Counted from the first letter of the stretch, positions 1 to 6,032 are shown. The stretch: 7,317 bases of DNA from Candidatus Roizmanbacteria bacterium (GCA_026395475.1 JAPLYQ010000081.1:1-7317); one strand, 5' to 3'. Notes: generated by a model from the letters alone, not told the origin. Numbers and translations are program-made.

Positions 1-783
1 ATAGATCCCTCTTCTTATGTTAATAAATCCTTCTTTCGTTAATTGCTCTACTGCAGTAAACAAACGTTCATCTAAATATATTTTTTTTAATTCTTCCAAT
101 GAATATGGTTTTTTAAGTAAGAGTTTTAAGACCCCTCCTCGAACTTCTCGTACAGATCCTGCAAATTTCTTTTGTTTGACGTAGTGTTTACTTTTTTTAT
201 TTGGATTATCTATTAATTTTCCAAGATGTGCTCCATAATCCATCAAGGCCCAATACCAGTCTCTCGCTTTTTTGGCGTCAACTGTTCTTTCAACAAGTGG
301 TGAAAGATCTTTGTCGGAAATATTTTCCCTATCTTGAAAATAATGATGAATAAATACACGTCTAATGTTTGTCTCAATAAAGGCTACTGGCTTATTATAT
401 GCAAACGCTACAATCGAACATGCAGTTGCATATCCAATACCGGGAAGTTCATCAAGCAGTATCGGATCATTGGGAAGAATAGACTTATATTTTGTTATAA
501 CGATCTGTGCCGAGCTCCGTAGATATAAAGCCCGTCTGTTATATCCCATTCCTTGCCACTGTGACAATAAAGTGGATGTCTCTGCCTTAGCGAGTGATTT
601 GAAGTCAGGAAATCTATCTATAAACTGAGGATACTTTATAAGCACTCTCGCTACTTGTGTTTGCTGAAGCATTACTTCAGATATAAAAATACTATAAGGA
701 GAAATATTATCTCTCCATGGCATAGCCCGCTTATTAAGCTTAAAATATTCCCAAACTGTTTTCTTAAATAGTATGTCTTGCAT
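1..783 (-). CDS. mutY: MutY-like A/G-specific adenine glycosylase, Fe-S-cluster-less form (C-terminus cut by window edge)
   Basis: This is base-excision repair DNA glycosylase of the HhH-GPD superfamily; MutY removes adenine mispaired with 8-oxoguanine or guanine. The 261 codons in the window are open to the left edge, so the C-terminus is missing. Visible features are MPWR (21-24), SEVMLQQTQV (35-44) with Glu36 at the place of the catalytic Glu37 of E. coli MutY, QGMGYNRRA (77-85), and the helix-hairpin-helix LPGIGYATA (113-121). At the place of the catalytic Asp138 (DGN in E. coli) the protein reads E137-T-N. The four Fe-S cysteines expected after ALMDYG (179-184) are absent; the only cysteine is Cys122. 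A basic stretch (195-206) follows instead, then what looks like a winged-helix region. The start is firm: the in-frame codon four codons upstream is the radC stop. No clear Shine-Dalgarno is seen, so expression is probably by read-through from radC, 12 bp upstream. A related HhH-GPD specificity cannot be excluded. Confidence 0.85.
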   Translation of the reverse strand, partial: MQDILFKKTVWEYFKLNKRAMPWRDNISPYSIFISEVMLQQTQVARVLIKYPQFIDRFPDFKSLAKAETSTLLSQWQGMGYNRRALYLRSSAQIVITKYKSILPNDPILLDELPGIGYATACSIVAFAYNKPVAFIETNIRRVFIHHYFQDRENISDKDLSPLVERTVDAKKARDWYWALMDYGAHLGKLIDNPNKKSKHYVKQKKFAGSVREVRGGVLKLLLKKPYSLEELKKIYLDERLFTAVEQLTKEGFINIRRGIY

Positions 784-795
784 TGGCTTACAATT

Positions 796-1428
796 TTACA
801 ACATCTGTTTTTCTCTCATACTAAGAAATCCATCTTTAGTCACAACGACATGATCCACAACTTCTATTCCTAATATCTCACCCGCTTGTACCAATCGTTT
901 TGTTGTCTCCCTATCTTCATGCGAAGGCATAGGGTCTCCCGACGGATGATTGTGTGCAAGGATAATCTGTCCAGCGTGATGGCGCACTGCAGGTTCAAAC
1001 ACTTCTCGTGGATGAGCAATGCTTGTGTTCAGAGATCCAATTGATACAACCTCTTTTTGAATCATTTGATTTCTTGTATTAAGATAAAATACGACAAAAT
1101 ATTCCTTCTTTTTTTGCACTTCGTCACGCATAAGAAGCCATACATCTTTTGGATTTACGATTAATTTTGTATTTTTGTTTCCGTAGAGTCTATGTCCTAA
1201 CTCCAACGCTGCACAGAGCACACTAATTTTTGCTTTTCCCAATCCACGGATTCCAGCAAAAAGCATTGGAGTAATAGAGTTCTTATTTTTATGAATAAGA
1301 GGAGTTAAATCTTCCGATATCTGCCTTGCAGATTTTCCTTTGCATCCAGTTCGAATCAAAAGAGCACCTAGCTCACCAAAAGTGAGCTGTTCTGCTCCAT
1401 ATGCGAACAGTTTTTCTTGCGGTTTCAT
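796..1428 (-). CDS. radC: RadC family JAMM/MPN+ domain protein
   Basis: RadC-family protein of 210 residues, slightly short of the usual 220-230. The N-terminal part (1-80) is a helix-hairpin-helix region: the family motif LLIRTGCKGKSA (23-34) and the HhH turn IRGLGKAK (60-67). The C-terminal JAMM/MPN+ metalloprotease-like domain carries HPREVFEPAVRHHA (139-152), the zinc-binding HNHPSGD (159-165), and the downstream Ser169 and Asp172. Glu126 in QKEVVSIG is the likely catalytic glutamate. The metal centre therefore looks intact. Despite its historical name, RadC has no firmly established repair role; the family is often associated with mobile or competence-related DNA processing. The start lies 3 bp after the zinc-ribbon stop codon and the end 12 bp before mutY, so the three are probably cotranscribed. 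No Shine-Dalgarno is evident. Confidence 0.93.
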   Translation of the reverse strand: MKPQEKLFAYGAEQLTFGELGALLIRTGCKGKSARQISEDLTPLIHKNKNSITPMLFAGIRGLGKAKISVLCAALELGHRLYGNKNTKLIVNPKDVWLLMRDEVQKKKEYFVVFYLNTRNQMIQKEVVSIGSLNTSIAHPREVFEPAVRHHAGQIILAHNHPSGDPMPSHEDRETTKRLVQAGEILGIEVVDHVVVTKDGFLSMREKQML

Positions 1429-1431
1429 GTA

Positions 1432-1902
1432 TTACTTAAGCCATTCAACATAGCTACACCCTGTTGCACTTCTTGTTTCTCTGTCCCATCCCCCTGTTGA
1501 ACATTTCTTCATGTTTTTTCCAGTGGCAGTTTGAGTTTTTATGAGCTTTGCTCCGCATTGTGGGCATTCTTCATCTAATTCTTCTACTGGAGCTTTCATC
1601 CACTCAAAAAAATTACATCCACTTGCTGTTTTTGTTTTTGGATCCCATTTAGAGGTGGAGCATTTCTTCATTTTTTTATTAAAGCGAGTCATTGTGACTA
1701 CAAGAGGCTCTCCACATTTTGGACATTTCTCATCTAAAGTTTCAGGCTCAAAAGGCAGCCATTTTACATAGTCACATCCTTCTGTTTGACGTGTCTCAGT
1801 ATTCCAAGAACCAGTTGAACAGCGTTGTAATTTTTTGCCAGTTTTTGTTGTAACAACTTCGCCGAGTGCTGACCCACATTTTGGACATTTTGTATCATCC
1901 AT
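1432..1902 (-). CDS. Protein of three tandem zinc ribbons, related to topoisomerase C4 zinc fingers
   Basis: This 156-residue protein is almost entirely three copies of one zinc-ribbon module. The cysteine sets are 6/9/28/43, 60/63/81/96 and 113/116/134/149, with spacing C-x2-C-x17 or 18-C-x14-C. Each module opens with CPKCG or CPQCG, then has a basic stretch, a CST-x2-W-(N/D) motif, a Thr-rich turn, and closes with GC-x-(Y/F)-(V/F)-(K/E)-W. Acidic linkers (around 51-58 and 104-112) separate the modules. The overall look resembles the C-terminal C4 zinc fingers of type IA topoisomerases, but the last spacing is clearly longer than the usual one, so this is a variant. There is no catalytic domain, signal peptide or membrane segment. 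Nucleic-acid binding, possibly ssDNA, is inferred from the fold and from cotranscription with radC and mutY. It could instead be a zinc-storing or RNA-binding protein. Confidence 0.8.
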   Translation of the reverse strand: MDDTKCPKCGSALGEVVTTKTGKKLQRCSTGSWNTETRQTEGCDYVKWLPFEPETLDEKCPKCGEPLVVTMTRFNKKMKKCSTSKWDPKTKTASGCNFFEWMKAPVEELDEECPQCGAKLIKTQTATGKNMKKCSTGGWDRETRSATGCSYVEWLK

Positions 1903-1908
1903 ACGATA

Positions 1909-1937
1909 AAAATAAATTGTTAATAGTATTCTTCCAA
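1909..1937 (-). promoter_or_regulatory. Candidate promoter of the zinc-ribbon/radC/mutY operon, close to the start codon
   Basis: On the minus strand, TTGGAA (1932-1937) and TATTTT (1909-1914) are exactly 17 bp apart. Each matches its sigma70-type consensus at only four of six bases. Only six bases separate the -10 from the ATG, so transcription would start at or next to the start codon. It is weak alone and competes with the extended -10 candidate just upstream. Confidence 0.35.
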
Positions 1938-1943
1938 GCTCTC

Positions 1944-1952
1944 ATTGTATCA
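1944..1952 (-). promoter_or_regulatory. Alternative extended -10 promoter (TGATACAAT)
   Basis: The minus strand reads TGATACAAT, an extended -10 (TGn plus a five-of-six TATAAT match). No -35 box is recognisable at 16-18 bp. Initiation here would give a leader of about 35 nt containing GGAAG, which is too far from the ATG to act as a ribosome binding site. Confidence 0.35.
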
Positions 1953-2010
1953 TGTCCCCCTCTATCTTTTTTGCACTTCTTACTCACTTGTAATGGAAAC
2001 GCATAATTTT

Positions 2011-2048
2011 TTTCTATGCAACGGCTTATAAGCCGCAAAAAATAGAAA
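2011..2048. repeat. Two-tier palindrome between znuB and the zinc-ribbon gene
   Basis: The perfect palindrome CGGCTTATAAGCCG (2022-2035) sits inside a second pair of arms, TTTCTAT (2011-2017) and ATAGAAA (2042-2048), separated by short A-rich unpaired stretches. As RNA, either strand could fold a 5-bp GC-rich stem with a tetraloop on top of a 7-bp AT-rich outer stem. It lies about 40-75 bp past the znuB stop, where a terminator would be expected. However, neither strand has a clean run of U directly after the stem, so it is not a textbook intrinsic terminator. The rest of 1903-2087 shows no gene. Confidence 0.6.
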
Positions 2049-2087
2049 TTAGCCTATCAGGAAGGTATTATTTCGCTATTAGTGGTC

Positions 2088-2897
2088 TTAATTATTCTTT
2101 TTAAGAAAAGATGCGACAATAAAGGAGAGGATTGATACCATCACGATGGTTGCACCAGCCGGTAAATTGGCATAGTATGAGGCTATTAAGCCCACCAATA
2201 CACTGAGAAGGGCAATTATTATAGCTACAAACATACTAGCCTTGAAACCCCTCATAATTTGCATTGCAGAAATTACAGGAATTACCATCAAAGCTCCAAT
2301 AAGAAGTGCACCAACAACTTTCATTACAACAGAAACAGTGAGTGCAATAAGAACCATAAATAAGTGATTGATAAGTCGCACTGGAATTCCACTTGTGCGA
2401 GCGCTTTCTTCATCAAAAGAGGTATACATAAATTGTCTATAGAAAAGAAGAAGAATGCTTATGATGAAAGCAGCTAGCACGAAGATTATCCAAATATCTT
2501 GATTAGTGACGGTTGTGATACTGCCAAATAAGTAGGTAAATAAATTAGTATTAAATCCATTTGCAATACTAATTAATATCAATGCAAGAGCCAACCCTCC
2601 AGGAAGAATCATGGCAAGTATTGATTCACCAGAGACTTGCCTATTTGAACGAATTTCTTCAATAATAAATGCTGTTACAACGGTAGTAAGAATGGTGGTA
2701 ATAAGCGGATTTATTCCCAAGAGAAGACCTAGTGCAACACCAGTTAGAGCAACATGAGATAATGCATCTGCAATAAGCGAAAGTCTACGAACTACGAGAA
2801 AACTTCCTATCAGGGGTGCAATTATCGCCACAATAATCCCAGCCCAAAAGGCTCTAATCATAAATTCATATTGAAAAAGGTTAGTTGTGATCTGCAT
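2088..2897 (-). CDS. znuB: Zinc ABC transporter permease ZnuB
   Basis: Membrane subunit of the metal-importing ABC-3 family (ZnuB/AdcB/MntB type); it forms the channel through which metal delivered by ZnuA passes, driven by ZnuC. At 269 residues it has normal length. Hydrophobic segments are visible around 13-35, 47-70, 92-113, 135-153, 178-215, 221-241 and 246-264. Family signatures are SLIADALSHVALTGVALG (40-57), the cytoplasmic FDEESARTSGIP loop (161-172) that resembles the ATPase-coupling region, GALLIGALMVIPVISA (196-211) and YYANLPAGAT (241-250). It ends in a short basic tail (KKNN). Its start overlaps the 3' end of znuC by 17 bp, implying translational coupling. It is the last gene of the zur-znuA-znuC-znuB operon. 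Zinc rather than manganese is inferred from the partner ZnuA, not from this subunit. Confidence 0.93.
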   Translation of the reverse strand: MQITTNLFQYEFMIRAFWAGIIVAIIAPLIGSFLVVRRLSLIADALSHVALTGVALGLLLGINPLITTILTTVVTAFIIEEIRSNRQVSGESILAMILPGGLALALILISIANGFNTNLFTYLFGSITTVTNQDIWIIFVLAAFIISILLLFYRQFMYTSFDEESARTSGIPVRLINHLFMVLIALTVSVVMKVVGALLIGALMVIPVISAMQIMRGFKASMFVAIIIALLSVLVGLIASYYANLPAGATIVMVSILSFIVASFLKKNN

Positions 2898-3570
2898 TTT
2901 TATGATGGGTATGAATAATATTACAGGTGTTTGTCTCGTAAGGAATTGTTTTTTTATCTAGTTGCATAACACAATGTACTTGATGTGAAATAGTATGAAG
3001 ATCGTGAGAGACCAAAAGAAGAGTAAGGTGAAAATCGTGATTTAACTTTTGCATAAGTTCATAAAATTTTTCCTGTGTTTTAACGTCAACTCCAACTGTT
3101 GGTTCATCGAGTATTAAAAGTTCAGGATTCTTTACAAGTGCACGAGCAATAAATACTCGTTGTTGCTGTCCACCAGAAAGTTCTCGTAAAAGTTGATGTT
3201 TATAAGAAAGCATATCTACAGACGAAAGCGCCTCATCAACCTCATAATCACTTGCCTTTTCCATCCTCATCACTTCATCAACTGTAATTGGCACATGAGA
3301 AACAGATAATCCCGCCTTTTGAGGAATATACCCTATTTTATCCCAATCTTTAAATTTTTTTATCGGGGTTCCAAAGAGTTTTACAGTTCCGTTCTGAGGA
3401 GTTAGAACACCAAGAATTATTTTAAGCAGTGTCGATTTGCCTGTTCCATTGTGTCCCACAAGTCCAACAAAATCCCCTTTTAAAACATCCATATTAAGAC
3501 CATCAAGCACATTCCCTGATCTATATCCAAATACGATATTTTTTAAACTTATGACAGGAGGAATATTCAT
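2881..3570 (-). CDS. znuC: Zinc ABC transporter ATP-binding protein ZnuC with His-rich tail
   Basis: Cytoplasmic ATPase that powers the ZnuB permease. All ABC motifs are present in the 229 residues: Walker A GHNGTGKST (39-47), Q-loop Gln84, signature LSGGQQQR (131-138), Walker B LLILDEP (151-157) with catalytic Glu156, D-loop around 160-162, and the switch His189 in SHD. Walker A deviates mildly from the common GPNGAGKST, without loss of the lysine or serine. The last part (about 206-229) carries several histidines (HTHHKNADH near 220-228), which could bind zinc. The start codon shares a base with the znuA stop (TAATG), and the end overlaps znuB by 17 bp. This indicates strictly coupled translation of the transporter subunits. 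Confidence 0.95.
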   Translation of the reverse strand: MNIPPVISLKNIVFGYRSGNVLDGLNMDVLKGDFVGLVGHNGTGKSTLLKIILGVLTPQNGTVKLFGTPIKKFKDWDKIGYIPQKAGLSVSHVPITVDEVMRMEKASDYEVDEALSSVDMLSYKHQLLRELSGGQQQRVFIARALVKNPELLILDEPTVGVDVKTQEKFYELMQKLNHDFHLTLLLVSHDLHTISHQVHCVMQLDKKTIPYETNTCNIIHTHHKNADHN

Positions 3571-4472
3571 TATTTACAGTTTAATGCAATTTGTAAATTT
3601 TCGAGGTTTTCTTTTTGAATGGTGATATATGTCTGTTTTGCAATTTCATCCTTTTTCGTTAATCCTTCAAGTGGATTAAAAACAAGCGTTTTTGCGCCAA
3701 CTTCTCGTGCAATAGTTTCCGCAATTGTTGGGCTAACCAACTCTTCACAGAAGATATACTTAATATTATTTTCCTTTGCAAAAGTCGCAATATCAGATAA
3801 TGTTTTTGATGATGGTTCATCTTGTGGTGAAAGGCCTGTAATTGCTACTTCATGTAGGTTGTATCTATTAGCTAAATAACCAAAAGCTTTGTGTGATGTA
3901 ATGATATTTTTTTGGCTGCAATTGTGAAGTCCTGTTTGAAAATTACTATCAAGTTTTGATAATTCATTTATCAGATTTTTCATATTTTCAGTGTATATTT
4001 TGGTATGAAGTGGATCTCTTTTTATAAGTGACTGTGCAACTATCTCTGCCTCCTTTATATAGAGTATTGGGTCAAGCCATATATGTGGATCTTTTTGGTC
4101 ACTCATAAAAGGTTGACCAACAACAATAAGGCTTGTTTTTTTTGGATTAATATTCTTCTGCAAATTTTTAAGATATCCTTCAATGCCCCCTCCGTTAAGG
4201 AAAATGATATCTTGCTTTGTAAGTTCTGCGATGTCACGTGTGGTTGGTTCAAAATCGTGTGGTTCAGCTCCAGCTGGGGTAAGATTTGTTACGGTCACAT
4301 AAGATCCGCCAATTCTTTCTGCTAAAAAAGCTAATGGATAAAATGATGTGGTGATTTTTAATTTGTTTATGGGGAAAGGAACAAATTGATTAGTTTTTTT
4401 TAATGAAAAAAAACCCACAATGCCAATAAACACAACCAACAATATGGCTAACCGTATACGACTTATTGACAT
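3570..4472 (-). CDS. znuA: Zinc-binding extracytoplasmic protein ZnuA (AdcA-like)
   Basis: Solute-binding protein of cluster A-I that captures metal outside the membrane and hands it to ZnuB. Metal ligands can be placed at His72 (EPHDFEPT), His130 (DPHIWLDP), His194 (TSHKAFGYLA) and an acidic residue near NPLEGL (266-271, probably Glu269). Histidine at the third position fits zinc proteins; manganese proteins such as PsaA usually have Glu there. The N-terminus has a hydrophobic segment (8-22) with a basic flank but no lipobox cysteine, so it is either cleaved or stays as a membrane anchor. The His-rich loop found in many ZnuA proteins before the DPHIW motif is missing. The 300-residue length is normal. 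The start lies inside the zur 3' end (10-bp overlap) and the stop fuses with the znuC start. Confidence 0.93.
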   Translation of the reverse strand: MSISRIRLAILLVVFIGIVGFFSLKKTNQFVPFPINKLKITTSFYPLAFLAERIGGSYVTVTNLTPAGAEPHDFEPTTRDIAELTKQDIIFLNGGGIEGYLKNLQKNINPKKTSLIVVGQPFMSDQKDPHIWLDPILYIKEAEIVAQSLIKRDPLHTKIYTENMKNLINELSKLDSNFQTGLHNCSQKNIITSHKAFGYLANRYNLHEVAITGLSPQDEPSSKTLSDIATFAKENNIKYIFCEELVSPTIAETIAREVGAKTLVFNPLEGLTKKDEIAKQTYITIQKENLENLQIALNCK

Positions 4473-4864
4473 TTTTTACATGTTCCAAAAAATTCTAATG
4501 AATGTTCTTTTACTTTAAACTGCGACTGTTGTTGCACTTCTTTTAACAAAGCGTCCTCGCACAATTGTATATCCTCAATCTGTCCACAGCTCTCACATAC
4601 AAGGTGATGGTGATGTTCACAATTGGTAAGTTCATAGCGTACTTCTCTTGCACCCAAATTTATTTCTTTTACTATTCCTAGTTTAACAAAGCTTGTTAAT
4701 ATGCGATAAACAGTTACTTTGTCAATCATTCCTTTTTTTGACTTTACCAAAGTGAGAATTTGAAGAACGGTAAGTGGTTTCTTTTGAAGTACTTGTATAA
4801 CTTCCTTTTTTTGAGATGTAAGTCTTTGACCTTTCCCCTTCAATAGCTTTGCAATGGTATCCAT
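4463..4864 (-). CDS. zur: Fur-family zinc uptake regulator (Zur)
   Basis: A 133-residue Fur-family repressor. The N-terminal winged helix (about 1-80) contains the family's recognition-helix motif VTVYRILTSFVKLGIV (50-65). The C-terminal dimerisation domain has ELTNCEHHHHLVCESCG (78-94) with two CxxC pairs, Cys90/Cys93 and Cys129/Cys132, which form the structural zinc site of the family. Histidines 84-87 and 121 with nearby Glu/Asp are candidates for the sensory metal site. Assignment to Zur rather than Fur, Mur or PerR rests on being the first gene of an operon with a zinc-type ZnuA, and on the palindrome in its own promoter. It probably autoregulates the whole operon. The ATG used here lies only 8 bp from the -10 box, so the mRNA is probably leaderless. 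AGGTG is nearby but ends one base before the ATG, too close to act as a Shine-Dalgarno. Confidence 0.92.
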   Translation of the reverse strand: MDTIAKLLKGKGQRLTSQKKEVIQVLQKKPLTVLQILTLVKSKKGMIDKVTVYRILTSFVKLGIVKEINLGAREVRYELTNCEHHHHLVCESCGQIEDIQLCEDALLKEVQQQSQFKVKEHSLEFFGTCKKCQ

Positions 4865-4872
4865 ACACCTAT

Positions 4873-4901
4873 ATTATCGCAAATGATTTGCAATAAGTCA
4901 A
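4873..4901 (-). promoter_or_regulatory. Promoter of the zur-znuACB operon
   Basis: The minus strand shows TTGACT (4896-4901) and GATAAT (4873-4878) with the optimal 17-bp spacer. Each box matches the sigma70 consensus at five of six bases, making this the best promoter in the window. Transcription would begin near 4865-4867, giving a leader of only about 1-3 nt before the zur ATG. The -35 box contains the stop codon (TGA) of the upstream PepE-like gene. Confidence 0.75.
4874..4896. promoter_or_regulatory. Probable Zur operator (11-1-11 palindrome)
   Basis: A 23-bp inverted repeat is centred on 4885 with the perfect core GCAAAT-C-ATTTGC. It extends to 11-bp arms with a single mismatch, flanked by TTAT and ATAA. 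Size, central base and AT-rich arms fit operators of the Fur family, and the core resembles the TGAAAATCATTTTCA-type Zur box known from actinobacteria. It fills the spacer and overlaps the -10 box of the promoter in front of zur, so bound repressor would block RNA polymerase. No second copy was seen in the window. Confidence 0.75.
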
Positions 4902-5524
4902 TGAGAGTTTATAGGTAAAACTTCTTCTTTATCTCCCTGAATAATATACACTTGGTCATTCCTCAATGGGACAACCTCATATCCTTTTCCTCTCCATCTT
5001 TTCATAATATCATCAAATTTATGTTGATATTTTTGTTCTCCATAATGGGGCATTATAAGTTTATTTGAAGATCCAAATCCATTAAATGAATGAAGGCTTG
5101 TAATACTTTTGTCATCAAAGTCTTCAATATATTCTATTGTTTTACAGGCCAGTGCAGATCCTGCACTGGACCCAACATATATTACTCCCTTCTCAATAAG
5201 TGTATTTACTATTTCGAGAAATCCACTTTCCTGTGCTTTTTCAAGAAGGTAGTAGGTATTGCCACCACTCACAAAAATTACATCAATATCTTTTAAATCA
5301 GTAGTAAGCTGCTCTTTTGTTTTATTCTTAATGTCAACGTCAATCATCTTAAAACCCATAAGCTTTAGTTTCATTTTATCTCCATAAAACCATGGTTTTA
5401 TTTTATACGGATCAGCAGCGGTTGGAATAAATGCAAGACGCAACTCACTCGGTTTTTTTGGGAGAAAAGGAAGAAGTAAGTCTGATACAAATGCAAAATA
5501 AGATGCTAAAAAAAGTGTTTTCAT
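4898..5524 (-). CDS. Peptidase E-like (S51 family) serine peptidase
   Basis: A cytoplasmic protein of the S51/PepE class-I glutamine-amidotransferase-like fold; E. coli PepE is an alpha-aspartyl dipeptidase. With ATG at 5524 the protein has 208 residues and begins MKTLFLASYF, the usual start of this family. A TTG 21 bp upstream would add seven residues and overlap the previous gene, so it is less likely. Motifs are FVSGGNTYYLL (84-94), VGSSAGSA (117-124) with nucleophile Ser120, acidic residues around 135-138 and IMPHYGE (157-163) with His160. Ser120 and an Asp at 135 fall at the same numbers as in the E. coli PepE triad. An AAGGA lies almost against the ATG and overlaps the preceding stop codon. 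The gene follows the DUF5680 gene by 4 bp, and its stop codon lies within the zur -35 box. The physiological substrate is unknown; cyanophycinase relatives share the fold. Confidence 0.85.
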   Translation of the reverse strand: MKTLFLASYFAFVSDLLLPFLPKKPSELRLAFIPTAADPYKIKPWFYGDKMKLKLMGFKMIDVDIKNKTKEQLTTDLKDIDVIFVSGGNTYYLLEKAQESGFLEIVNTLIEKGVIYVGSSAGSALACKTIEYIEDFDDKSITSLHSFNGFGSSNKLIMPHYGEQKYQHKFDDIMKRWRGKGYEVVPLRNDQVYIIQGDKEEVLPINSH

Positions 5525-5528
5525 TTCC

Positions 5529-5993
5529 TTATTTCTTTCTATCAACTAATCCACCAAGATAGTGTGCTTTATAGATTTCCTTTCCATCCTTCAAAATAAT
5601 TTCTTCACCAGAAAATTTTGAAATGGTCCCCATCCATGAGTTTCTATATGTAAATTCTCCATTGTTCATTTCCTGTGGACCTCTAAATGGTGACTCTGGT
5701 GGCATTGCACGTAAGGCTTTCTGTAAAGTTGGATAAACTGTTTCAGGAGTAATTGTAGAATCTATCGATCCGTAATATACCATTATCCATGCTGGTTGAT
5801 CTTTATAAAAAACTATCTCTCTCCCACCATATGGTTCACCTCCAAAAAAATTGTCATGGAAACTCCAATTTTTTTGTATATAACTGATGGTAGTTGATCT
5901 ATCACTCTCTTTCTTATTTAACGACTCATCGCCCGTAGCATAGGTATGTTTATTGGCATCTACTAAAAAAGCTCGCAATTCCTCTAAATTCAT
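5529..5993 (-). CDS. DUF5680 domain-containing protein
   Basis: I recognise the pattern of DUF5680, a family of unknown function: N-terminal LRAFLVDANKHTYATG, central SFHDNFFGGEPYGGRE, and the WIMVYYG strand, ending in FTYRNSWMG and AHYLGGLV. The chosen start (ATG at 5993, 154 residues) begins MNLEELRAFLVDA. An ATA-rich 21-codon extension upstream lies inside the divergent promoter region and is unlikely to be translated. No signal peptide or membrane segment is seen, so the protein should be cytoplasmic. The many aromatic residues and a YYG motif suggest a compact alpha/beta fold, but no catalytic residues can be named. It is the first gene of a probable two-gene unit with the PepE-like gene 4 bp downstream, and transcription could continue into zur. 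It diverges from the His-rich membrane protein gene. Confidence 0.8.
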   Translation of the reverse strand: MNLEELRAFLVDANKHTYATGDESLNKKESDRSTTISYIQKNWSFHDNFFGGEPYGGREIVFYKDQPAWIMVYYGSIDSTITPETVYPTLQKALRAMPPESPFRGPQEMNNGEFTYRNSWMGTISKFSGEEIILKDGKEIYKAHYLGGLVDRKK

Positions 5994-6000
5994 TGTTTCA

Positions 6001-6006
6001 ATTGTA
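6001..6006 (-). promoter_or_regulatory. Candidate -10 box for the DUF5680 gene
   Basis: The minus strand has TACAAT (five of six to TATAAT), with seven bases before the DUF5680 ATG. No good -35 is seen at 16-18 bp. A second minus-strand choice is TATACT (6029-6034) with a poor TTGTAT (6051-6056) 16 bp upstream, which would give a leader of about 28 nt. Confidence 0.35.
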
Positions 6007-6032
6007 CTATTTATTCGTTTCCAAAAGTAGTA

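Noticed and set aside
334..628. Two overlapping plus-strand open frames of 62 and 87 codons
   Set aside because: They lie antisense to the mutY-like gene, whose minus-strand frame is open over 261 codons with clear family motifs; the plus frames show no recognisable protein features.
1432..1902. Zinc-ribbon gene as the broken 3' end of a topoisomerase gene
   Set aside because: It has its own ATG immediately followed by the first module, promoter-like sequence upstream, and no remnant of a topoisomerase catalytic domain in any frame of 1903-2087.
2022..2035. Palindrome CGGCTTATAAGCCG as an intrinsic terminator or a second Zur box
   Set aside because: No U-run follows the stem on either strand, and the arms share no similarity with the GCAAAT core of the operator before zur.
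4874..4900. Possible recoding of TGA as glycine (code 25), extending the PepE-like protein by eight codons to a TAA at 4874-4876
   Set aside because: No in-frame TGA occurs inside any gene of the window and conserved glycines are all GGN, so the standard code is sufficient. The extension would also run through the Zur operator.
5525..5545. TTG start at 5545 for the PepE-like gene
   Set aside because: It adds seven hydrophilic residues before the family-typical MKTLFLAS start and overlaps the DUF5680 gene; the ATG at 5524 fits length and motif positions better.
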